Shown here: in pieces, positions 1 through 5,795 of the stretch
Layout of the letters: every line of letters starts with the position of its first letter
How positions within the stretch are numbered: the first letter of the stretch is position 1
Assembly (NCBI GenBank): GCA_964633225.1
Contig: CAZWFQ010000142.1
Span: 1 to 5,795, forward strand
Length of the DNA stretch: 5,795 bases
Origin: JAKQIM01 sp964633225
Lineage (GTDB): Bacteria; Chloroflexota; Anaerolineae; Anaerolineales; UBA4823
Direction of reading: 5' to 3'
Notes under the pieces: model-generated
Database searches by the model: none
The model's input: only the letters and a program-made list of their open reading frames with translations
What the model was told of the DNA's origin: nothing
Made by a program: the position numbers and the translations under genes

Positions 1-315
1 GTCTTCGTCGGTGCTGGTGTCCAGGTCTTCAGCCACGGGGGCGTCGTTGACCGCATTGACGGTGATGGTGACGGTGGCGGTGTTGGAGTCGAGTGCGCCG
101 TCATTGACGGTGAAGGTGAAGGTGTCGGTGCCGTTCCACTCAGCAGTCGGCGTGTAGGTCAGGTTGGGGGCAATGCCGCCCAAGGTGCCGTTGGCGGGCG
201 TGCCGAGGGTGTAGGTCAGCGGATCGAGCTCGAGATCGCTGGCGACCAGGGTGAAGTTCACGGCAACGTCTTCGTCGGTGCTGGTGTCCAGGTCTTCAGC
301 CACGGGGGCATTGTT
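1..315 (-). repeat. Tandem cadherin-like module repeat, 267-base period
   Basis: One complete 89-residue copy is encoded at 49-315, starting NNAPVAEDLDTSTDED. A second copy begins at base 48 with NDAPVAEDLDTSTDED and is cut by the window edge. Bases 1-42 and 268-309 are identical, and 267 bases equal 89 codons, so the repeat keeps frame. The unit contains LTYTPTAEWNGTDTFTFTVNDG and ends ATVTITVNAVN, typical of bacterial cadherin-like/Ig-like repeats that form a stalk on surface or secreted proteins. The number of copies beyond the edge is unknown. Confidence 0.9.
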
Positions 316-3300
316 GACCGGGAGGCTGAAGGTGGCGGCAACCGGTTCGTGGTCGGAGGTGCGCCAGACAACGCTGCCATCGGTGGTGTAGGGGCTGTAG
401 GGATAGTCGGCGTTGAGGTGCAGCGGGCTCATATCAACGAAGACGTCCATTAAGAGCGGCGAGACCAGGATGTGATCGAGGATCTGCGAAACGCCGTTGT
501 AGATGTAACTGTAGCGGGCATCGTCGTAAGAGAACCAGGCGTTGATCAGAGCGCCATCCGGGCCGGTAAGGGCATTCAGTGGGGCCGAATCTTCGAAGTC
601 GTTCAGGTCACCCATGACGATGACGTAAGGCGAGCCGTTGGCAATGATGCCCTCAACGACGCTGTTCAAGTACTCGCCCTGGCCCAGGCGGCGCATATCT
701 GATGGGTAGCCGCCCAACTGGGATTTGAAGTGGTTGGCAATGGCGACTACCTGCACGTCGCCGGAGGCCATCTCAACCGTACCGGTCACCACCACCGGGC
801 GGCGGCTGAAGAGCGGATACTCGCCATCACCTTGGGCTTGGCAGTAGTCCCATAGATCGTCAGTGGTAGATGATGTGCTGCCGTAAGGCGAGCAAGATTG
901 GTAATCGATAGACCAGTCGTCGAGGGTGACGATGTCTGTGTTATACAGCATGGCCACACCGTGTCCGCCGACATCGGGGTTGGAATTGACATAATCGTAA
1001 TCGTAGCCATAGCCTTCCAGGGCAGCGATCAGGGCGGGCATCGAATCGGCCACGCTGATTTCTTCGAGGGCGATGAAAGCCGGCCCGTTGAGCCGAAGGA
1101 TGGTGGCAATGACTTTGTCGAACTTGGTGCCGCTCGAGGTGTCGAAGTTGAGGGTGTTGAAGGTAGCAACGCTGAATTCGTTTGTGCCTGCGGCGGGCCA
1201 GGAAGGCACGACCAAGGGCGGCTGTACGCTATCGACCACGGTGTACCCGTCCTGGTCGATCACGGCGTAGGCGCCGTAGGTGAAGCCAAACGGGCCGTCC
1301 ACGCCAGAAACAACGCTGCCGACAATCAGGTTATCGGCCCCGGCACCGTACAGCTCGTCGGGGCGCAGGCCAAAGTTCAAACCATCCTGCGGGCTGCCAC
1401 GCAGCACACGGTCAACACCTTCATCGCCGCGCACCACGTGGATGAGGCCGTAGGAAGTGGGGCCGACCACGTTGGCGGTGATGGGCAGGGTGACCTTCAT
1501 GCCTTCGATTGATTCGTAGTAGTCCATCGGAGTCAGGGCGCTACCAGGCGGATCGATTTCGATGGTGGCGATGCTGCCTGAACCGTTGACAGTCACACTG
1601 GTATCGTCGATGACGGTCATACAAGTATCGCCGACGCAGTTGTACTTGCCGTCGTATTCTTCGTGCTCTTTAACAACACCGGTGACGGTGACAACATCGT
1701 TCACAGCAACGGAAATGTTGGAGATGACCATGATACCGTCGGAGGTAGCAAGGTTCCCATCGCCAGCAGCATCTTGGATAAAGAAGGCGTCAAAGGTGCC
1801 GCCGCTGGAGTAGTTCCCTTCCAGATAACCAGTAACCACACCAATGGTTGTCACCGGCCGGTCTACAAACTCAGAGCGGTAGTCATCGCCCTGGATGACA
1901 TAGATGGGGGTGTAATTGCCAATGACGGTGATCATGGGCATGGTGCCGAAGGTTGGCGTGAGGTATTCGTTAGCAGTCACGGCATAGGTATCATTGGTGA
2001 TCACGCCGCCTACTGTGCCTGTGGCAGTGACCACAAACTGCACGTCGACGCTGGCCTGGTAGGGCAGGCTGGGGATGACCCAGGTGACGATGCCGCCGGA
2101 TTCGGTGCCGCCGTCCAAAACGCGGGCGAAGGCCGCATTCTCGGTGGGCACAACATCGGTGATGACCAGGTTGGTGAGCTCATAGCCCAGCATATTTTCG
2201 ACCGTGAGGGTGTAGGTCAATTCTGCACCGGGGTCTACGTTTTGCGGGCCTGTCTTGACGATGCCGGGTGTATCGATGACCAACCCGATATCGGCGTCGT
2301 AACGCGGCTCAAGCTTGTAATTACCAAAGGAGTGCATGGGGATGCCGCGCACGAAGATGAATTCGTCGCCCAGTTGGGTAACAGGGATGATGTAGGTCAG
2401 ATCGCCATCCGGCTTGCCGTAATCGTCTACGCGCACATCGCCGGTTCCATCATTAAAGTACCATTCGCCGTAGCCCAGGCTGATATCTGTAACGACAGAG
2501 GGGCCAAATTCCACGTAGACGCTTTCCCACTGTTCGGAGACGGCTTTGCTAACGTCGTCTAGCTCAGCCCCATCCAACAGTTCTGGGCCGGGCAGCGGAT
2601 TGTTGTGGCTCAAGACATCAACCGACCAGGGTGTTCCTCCATTGCCAAGGCTCAATTCGGTTTGCCCAGAGTATTCGGTGACCTGGCCCTGCACGCGCAC
2701 GTGGTCGCCTTCGGCGATGGTCTCGCCAAAGCCNNNNNNNNNNNNNNNNNNNNNNNNNNNNNNNNNNNNNNNNNNNNNNNNNNNNNNNNNNNNNNNNNNN
2801 NNNNNNNNNNNNNNNNNNNNNNNNNNNNNNNNNGGGCCGGTCTTGGTGACGCCGATGTCATAGAACGCCACGTCCAAGACGCCGGTCTGATCCGGCTCGA
2901 AGGGCGTGCCGTTCAGATCGGTGTAGGTCCAGGCGGCGTTGGGATTGCCCAGGCCCCAGTTGCCATCGTAGCGCGTGGTGTAGGAATACACCCCGGCGGT
3001 GGTGGGGGTCATGACGCCGGTAAAGAGATCATTATTCCCAGTCTGGGAATCGAAGGTCATGGGGAACCAGGTCCAGTCGCCAGGGGCGGCGCTATTGCCG
3101 TAACCCACTTCGGCTTTGATGCCGCGTCCCTCGCCGGCTGGGTCGGTGACATTTTGGATGTAGACCTGACCTGTGACGGCAGCGGTAGCCTGGTTGGCAA
3201 TAACCGCCAGCGTGGGCGGCGATTGGAGGTTGGCCCAGCCGATGACGACGTTGCGATAGTCGTCCTGGGTGGCATCGCCGGCCGCGGTGAAGCTGCGGTC

Positions 3301-4737
3301 GTTGGTGTTGACCTGCTCGCCGCCACCGTTAGCCCAGGAGCCATTGAGCACGTACTTGTAGCCATAGGTGGTGCCGGTGGTCAGTGTGCTGAACGTGGCG
3401 GTGAAGACCTCTCCGGCGGCATCACTGGTCATTAGGGTAGCGGTGGTGACCCAGCCATTGAAGTCTCCGGCGATATTGAGCGTATCGCCCGTTTGAACGA
3501 CATCTTCCAGGTCGTGGTAGACGAAGGTGACGTTGCTGACCGCATCGGCAACCGTGAAGACGGCCTCGGCAGTTTCGATGACGGCGTCGTATTCGTATTC
3601 AGCGGTGTTGGTCACCACGTCGCCGTAGGCCCCCACGTGGGTGGCAACGAAGACGAAGGGGATGGCGGTGGAAGCCGAGATGGGGCCGCTCCAGGTGATG
3701 ACATCGCCGGTGGCGTCTGCGCCAGCGGGCTGGTTGACCCAACTGGTGAAGTCCACCTCAGCCGGCAGGGTGTCGGTAAAGACCACGTTGGCGGCATCAG
3801 CCGTGCCCGAGTTGGTGAGGGTGACGGTGTAGGTGACCGGGGTGTGATAGCCGACATTGGTATCGGGAGCGACGGTCTTGGTCATGCTGAGATCGGGCTC
3901 GGGTGCGGCAGCACAAGTCGCGGCATCGGCCCAGTTGGTAGCCACGCGGATGCCGTCTATCTTTATGGAAGGATACGTGTTAGCTGATCCCTGACGAATC
4001 GCGATTCCAACGATGGGTGATAATGCGGCACCTGTCGCAGAGGCGAGCGGCGTTGTGGGTTCTGTGCTCACGCAGCTATCTAAGACATACAAAACGCTGG
4101 CACCAGTGCCCTGATCGTGTTTGGCGACCACCAGGTAGGTTGTATCGAGAGCAAAATTGGTTGTGCTCCATACAGCAGTGCTGGTGGTACCAATCCCGAA
4201 TTGCAAACCTGTGCTGGAATGTCTGGCAAAAACGCGTGCGGCAAAACCAGTAGTTGTATTTTTAAGATGCATGAAATAGCTGCCGCTTGTGCTTGCAGCA
4301 GTTGATGACAGATTGACCAGGGCGGCGTAATACACCACGGTTCCGGTCTGGGATGCAAAAGTACGGTTGACGTCTTCGCCACCCGCACTCCCAATGTTAG
4401 CGCTACCGCCAATGCCAGACGAAGCATAAGACGGCATTGTCAAGCTACTAGTAGTATACTGGACTGGGTTGACACCGGCAGCGTCATGGGTAGCCCAAAG
4501 CCCGCCACTTGCTGTGGTGAGAGCGGATGTTGCACTGCCATAATCAAAGTTCTCTTCCAGCAGGGGGGCGGCATCTAACCCCGCCCCATTGATGACCGCC
4601 CCGTCCCCTTCAATGGGGCGTTGGGGCTGCGCCGCCAGGGCACTGCCCATGGGGGCGAGCAGGGAGAAAGCCAGCAGCAGGGCAAACGAGGCCCTGAAGA
4701 GCAGGCTTCCAATGGATAATGCTTTTGTACGCTTCAT
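1..4737 (-). CDS. Large secreted multidomain ExeM/NucH-type nuclease, C-terminus missing
   Basis: Predicted exported nuclease that cleaves DNA or RNA outside the cell, for nutrient scavenging or matrix turnover. The frame is open from ATG 4737 to base 1 (1579 codons, counting the N run as 100) with no stop. Modules seen by residue: signal peptide 1-36; concanavalin-like sandwich about 61-272, ending DGIRVATNWADA; DUF11 281-398 (TYTVTLTNSG, FTDTLP); CBM48/AMPK-like domain 402-490 with GDFNGW 424-429; beta-rich module 504-624; DUF11 start 626-634; gap; OB-fold 669-815; DUF11 820-937; second OB-fold 943 to about 1060, with linker to about 1180; EEP nuclease 1186-1470; cadherin-like repeats from 1475. 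The second OB-fold followed by EEP is the classic ExeM/NucH core. The start is fixed by the SD at 4744-4750 and the signal peptide. Only six cysteines are visible, and lysine is scarce, as expected for a secreted protein. Substrate specificity cannot be read from sequence. Family call is strong; physiological role is inferred. Confidence 0.93.
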   Translation of the reverse strand, partial: MKRTKALSIGSLLFRASFALLLAFSLLAPMGSALAAQPQRPIEGDGAVINGAGLDAAPLLEENFDYGSATSALTTASGGLWATHDAAGVNPVQYTTSSLTMPSYASSGIGGSANIGSAGGEDVNRTFASQTGTVVYYAALVNLSSTAASTSGSYFMHLKNTTTGFAARVFARHSSTGLQFGIGTTSTAVWSTTNFALDTTYLVVAKHDQGTGASVLYVLDSCVSTEPTTPLASATGAALSPIVGIAIRQGSANTYPSIKIDGIRVATNWADAATCAAAPEPDLSMTKTVAPDTNVGYHTPVTYTVTLTNSGTADAANVVFTDTLPAEVDFTSWVNQPAGADATGDVITWSGPISASTAIPFVFVATHVGAYGDVVTNTAEYEYDAVIETAEAVFTVADAVSNVTFVYHDLEDVVQTGDTLNIAGDFNGWVTTATLMTSDAAGEVFTATFSTLTTGTTYGYKYVLNGSWANGGGEQVNTNDRSFTAAGDATQDDYRNVVIGWANLQSPPTLAVIANQATAAVTGQVYIQNVTDPAGEGRGIKAEVGYGNSAAPGDWTWFPMTFDSQTGNNDLFTGVMTPTTAGVYSYTTRYDGNWGLGNPNAAWTYTDLNGTPFEPDQTGVLDVAFYDIGVTKTGXXXXXXXXXXXXXXXXXXXXXXXXXXXXXXXXXXGFGETIAEGDHVRVQGQVTEYSGQTELSLGNGGTPWSVDVLSHNNPLPGPELLDGAELDDVSKAVSEQWESVYVEFGPSVVTDISLGYGEWYFNDGTGDVRVDDYGKPDGDLTYIIPVTQLGDEFIFVRGIPMHSFGNYKLEPRYDADIGLVIDTPGIVKTGPQNVDPGAELTYTLTVENMLGYELTNLVITDVVPTENAAFARVLDGGTESGGIVTWVIPSLPYQASVDVQFVVTATGTVGGVITNDTYAVTANEYLTPTFGTMPMITVIGNYTPIYVIQGDDYRSEFVDRPVTTIGVVTGYLEGNYSSGGTFDAFFIQDAAGDGNLATSDGIMVISNISVAVNDVVTVTGVVKEHEEYDGKYNCVGDTCMTVIDDTSVTVNGSGSIATIEIDPPGSALTPMDYYESIEGMKVTLPITANVVGPTSYGLIHVVRGDEGVDRVLRGSPQDGLNFGLRPDELYGAGADNLIVGSVVSGVDGPFGFTYGAYAVIDQDGYTVVDSVQPPLVVPSWPAAGTNEFSVATFNTLNFDTSSGTKFDKVIATILRLNGPAFIALEEISVADSMPALIAALEGYGYDYDYVNSNPDVGGHGVAMLYNTDIVTLDDWSIDYQSCSPYGSTSSTTDDLWDYCQAQGDGEYPLFSRRPVVVTGTVEMASGDVQVVAIANHFKSQLGGYPSDMRRLGQGEYLNSVVEGIIANGSPYVIVMGDLNDFEDSAPLNALTGPDGALINAWFSYDDARYSYIYNGVSQILDHILVSPLLMDVFVDMSPLHLNADYPYSPYTTDGSVVWRTSDHEPVAATFSLPVNNAPVAEDLDTSTDEDVAVNFTLVASDLELDPLTYTLGTPANGTLGGIAPNLTYTPTAEWNGTDTFTFTVNDGALDSNTATVTITVNAVNDAPVAEDLDTSTDED
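328..1182 (-). other. EEP (endonuclease/exonuclease/phosphatase) catalytic domain of the nuclease
   Basis: This is the DNase I-like metal-dependent phosphodiesterase domain, residues 1186-1470. All expected motifs occur in order: VATFNTLN (N1194, N1197), the metal-binding glutamate in ALEEIS (E1226, the second E), NHFKSQ (H1336), MGDLND (D1377, N1379), LDHILVS (D1421) and SDHEPVAATF (D1462, H1463). H1336 and H1463 match the catalytic histidine pair, and the D and N residues match metal and phosphate ligands in this superfamily. The domain therefore looks active. Two cysteines (1282 and 1299) lie in an insertion between the LEE and HFKS motifs. Sphingomyelinase and phosphatase members share the fold, but the preceding OB-fold and the HFKS/GDLND wording favour the ExeM/NucH nuclease branch. 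Confidence 0.9.
2734..2833. other. Assembly gap of 100 N inside the nuclease gene
   Basis: Exactly 100 N, the conventional placeholder for a scaffold join of unknown length. Both flanks code on the minus strand for the same type of protein, and the reading frame is kept if 100 is taken literally (4737 to 2733 is 668 codons). The protein before it has just entered a DUF11 module (DIGVTKTG). The protein after it is in the middle of an OB-fold (GDHVRVQGQVTEYSG). The missing sequence is therefore probably longer than shown. Confidence 0.98.
3268..3534 (-). other. CBM48/AMPK-type glycan-binding-like domain within the nuclease
   Basis: Residues 402-490 begin NVTFVYHDL and carry IAGDFNGW (422-429), then FTATFSTLTTGTTYGYKYVL and an NGSWANGG segment. 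This order (GDFNGW, a beta strand, then YGYKYVLNG.W) is the signature of the early-set carbohydrate-binding domains found in AMPK beta subunits and glycogen-branching enzymes. Whether it binds glycan here is unknown, since such domains also serve as structural spacers. Confidence 0.7.
4630..4737 (-). other. Sec-type signal peptide of the nuclease
   Basis: Residues 1-36 have a basic start (MKRTK), a hydrophobic core around residues 18-28 (FALLLAFSLLA), and a small-residue cleavage site. Cleavage is likely after ALA (residue 35) or LAA (residue 36), before QPQRP. There is no lipobox cysteine, so a lipoprotein is unlikely. This supports export through Sec and also confirms the chosen start codon. 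Confidence 0.88.
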
Positions 4738-4743
4738 ACTTTA

Positions 4744-4750
4744 TCCTCCT
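4744..4750 (-). promoter_or_regulatory. Shine-Dalgarno of the nuclease gene
   Basis: On the minus strand this reads AGGAGGA, with six bases (TAAAGT) before the ATG at 4737. The near-perfect match and good spacing fix the start codon and predict efficient initiation. Confidence 0.88.
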
Positions 4751-4864
4751 AAAAATGTAGGGAATCGAAAATCTGGGCAGGCTGAAAGGACCTGTCCATT
4801 TGGAACACCTGGGTTTGGAACTTGCAGAGCGTGATTTGGTTCGACAACGTTTAACCTGAATCTT

Positions 4865-4901
4865 ATTGTAAACCAATTTGCGGGACGCAAAGATTGCAAA
4901 T
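4865..4901 (-). promoter_or_regulatory. Possible nuclease promoter with overlapping TTTGC inverted repeats
   Basis: The minus strand carries TACAAT (4865-4870), one mismatch from the -10 consensus, 127 bases before the start codon and downstream of the terminator for the preceding gene. No good -35 is found at 16-18 bases. Immediately upstream of the -10 is a perfect inverted repeat, TTTGCG-3 nt-CGCAAA (4877-4891). A further GCAAAT (4896-4901) pairs with ATTTGC (4876-4881) across 14 bases. Poor -35 plus dyad symmetry at this spot would fit a regulator-controlled promoter, but this rests on short motifs only. Confidence 0.35.
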
Positions 4902-4928
4902 CTGTCCCAACTACGGTGAAAAGGGAAC

Positions 4929-4960
4929 AAAAAACCAGCACCTTGAAGAGCCTGGCGCTG
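4929..4960 (-). terminator. Intrinsic terminator after the membrane-protein gene
   Basis: On the minus strand CAGCGCC (4960-4954) pairs with GGTGCTG (4942-4936), a seven-base stem with one G-U pair and an 11-base loop. It is followed by one G and six T (4934-4929). It lies 65 bases past the stop codon at 5025, so it should end transcription of the membrane-protein gene and insulate the nuclease gene. Confidence 0.7.
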
Positions 4961-5024
4961 ACCGAATCATAACACAGCTTTTCCTGCTGCCTATCAAGAA
5001 CTTGTATGACAAAAGTAATGTTTT

Positions 5025-5795
5025 TTACAGCTCCTGTTTCATGAAGTGGCGCCGGTAATAGATGACAGCCAGCAAAAGCAGGAACTGGATGGCGGCGGGG
5101 ATGATGGTGGAGAACTGGTCGAAGTAAAAGACCAGCAGGTTGACCGTGGTGAGGGAGAGCAGGAGGGCAAAGTAGCTGACCTGCAGGCCGCGCGCTACCT
5201 GGCGCAGGAGCAGGAGAATGGCGCTGCCCAGCAGCATAAAGGCCGCTATGGCCTCCAATGCCAGGCGGGCGGTGAACCAGTAGGGCCCGGCCAGGCCGGT
5301 AACGGCGATCTCGGGGGCCAGGCGGGCGGCGGCAAAGCGCGAGACCTGGGCGATAGAAACCACCGCCAGACCTCCCAGGCCGCCCACCAACACGGCGCGC
5401 AGGGAGGCGCGGCGCACGTAACGCTGTTCGAAAGCCTGCCAGCGCAGCAGCCAGCGGCGCCAGAAGCCGGGCAGCTCAGGGGCCAGGTACAGCTCCTGGT
5501 GGCTCAGGTATTCCAATAACATCGTGGCCAGGCGGGCCTGGTCGGGGTGCTCGGCATCTATGGCGATGGACTGCAGGCGGGCGCGCAGGCGCAGGTGCTC
5601 CTGGGGGTCCAGGTCGTGGTCGAGCACTTCTTGCAGCTCTTCCAGGGCCTGGTAGAGCTGGGCGCGGGCCTGGGGCGGCGGAGGGCGGCGGATGCGCAGG
5701 TAGACCAGCACGGTGAGCAGGAAGAAGACGTAGATGATGGGGGCGGCGCCGGGGTAGAAGTAGTTGTTGGATTGGGTGATGAATTTGCCGACCTC
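5025..5795 (-). CDS. Polytopic membrane protein of unknown function, N-terminus missing
   Basis: The frame is open from the right edge (5795) to a TAA at 5025-5027, giving 256 visible residues. An internal GTG at 5711 is not a credible start because it falls inside the first membrane helix, which continues upstream (APIIYVFFLLTVLVYL, fragment residues 18-33). After this comes RIRR and a charged, mostly helical stretch of about 95 residues rich in Gln, Glu, Arg and Leu, probably cytoplasmic. Four more hydrophobic segments follow at about 133-151, 174-197, 206-225 and 231-247, and the protein ends YYRRHFMKQEL. The positive-inside rule puts the charged domain and C-terminus in the cytoplasm, with the residues before the first visible helix outside. 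I see no catalytic motif and do not recognise the family. It may have a larger extracellular or membrane part before the window edge. It is co-directional with the nuclease but separated by 287 bases and a terminator, so a functional link is not implied. Confidence 0.8.
   Translation of the reverse strand, partial: EVGKFITQSNNYFYPGAAPIIYVFFLLTVLVYLRIRRPPPPQARAQLYQALEELQEVLDHDLDPQEHLRLRARLQSIAIDAEHPDQARLATMLLEYLSHQELYLAPELPGFWRRWLLRWQAFEQRYVRRASLRAVLVGGLGGLAVVSIAQVSRFAAARLAPEIAVTGLAGPYWFTARLALEAIAAFMLLGSAILLLLRQVARGLQVSYFALLLSLTTVNLLVFYFDQFSTIIPAAIQFLLLLAVIYYRRHFMKQEL

Noticed and set aside
1..315. CRISPR array or mobile-element terminal repeat at the left edge
   Set aside because: The repeat period is 267 bases, in frame, and encodes a protein module. 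There are no spacers of CRISPR size and no transposase.
898..3987. Long plus-strand open frames at 898-1512, 1663-2562, 2605-3435 and 3493-3987
   Set aside because: They are antisense to the nuclease gene. Its heavy use of ACC, GCC, GTC and GAC codons leaves few stops on the opposite strand. The products are low-complexity Gly/Val/Asp/His-rich chains without domains, whereas the minus frame gives continuous recognisable modules.
4610..4941. Small minus-strand frames in the leader region (4741-4941 and 4610-4930)
   Set aside because: They overlap the ribosome binding site and start of the nuclease in other frames, lack their own ribosome binding sites and show no protein-like composition.
4966..4997. 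Extended -10-like TGTTATGAT (4966-4974) with TTGATA (4992-4997) on the minus strand as nuclease promoter
   Set aside because: The spacing is 20 bases, and transcription would start inside the terminator hairpin at 4929-4960. It could only work as an attenuated leader, for which I see no other sign.
5046..5519. Plus-strand frame of 157 codons opposite the membrane protein
   Set aside because: The product is a Gln/Gly-rich shadow with no motif, while the minus strand has clear membrane helices and a stop followed by a terminator.
5025..5711. Membrane-protein gene starting at the GTG at 5711
   Set aside because: The frame stays open to the window edge, and the GTG codes for a residue within a hydrophobic helix that begins upstream.

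Overview
The window is almost entirely minus-strand coding sequence. It reads as a piece of a metagenomic or draft assembly from a GC-rich bacterium, and it contains a run of exactly 100 N. My best guess at lineage is Chloroflexota (Anaerolineae/Caldilineae-like). This rests on the style of the protein: a very large secreted mosaic of DUF11, OB-fold, nuclease and cadherin-like modules, including a beta-rich module I associate with that phylum. No marker gene is present, so this is inference.

Positions 1-4737 (minus) hold one giant gene that starts at an ATG at 4737 behind a strong Shine-Dalgarno and runs off the left edge without a stop. It encodes an exported nuclease of the ExeM/NucH type. 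The order is: signal peptide, concanavalin-like beta-sandwich, DUF11, starch-binding-like (CBM48/AMPK-type) domain, a second beta-rich module, start of another DUF11, N gap (2734-2833), OB-fold, DUF11, second OB-fold, EEP catalytic domain with its metal and active-site motifs intact, and then 89-residue cadherin-like repeats cut by the window edge.

Positions 4738-5024 are a 287-base intergenic region. It holds an intrinsic terminator for the upstream gene, a plausible -10 element beside a small inverted-repeat cluster, and the ribosome binding site of the nuclease.

Positions 5025-5795 (minus) are the C-terminal 256 residues of a polytopic membrane protein that I do not recognise. The terminator suggests that it and the nuclease are separate transcription units on the same strand. 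I see no mobile element, CRISPR array, tRNA or rRNA. The most useful points for a reader are the unusual module combination, evidence that the N gap hides more than 100 bases, and the exact tandem repeat at the left edge.
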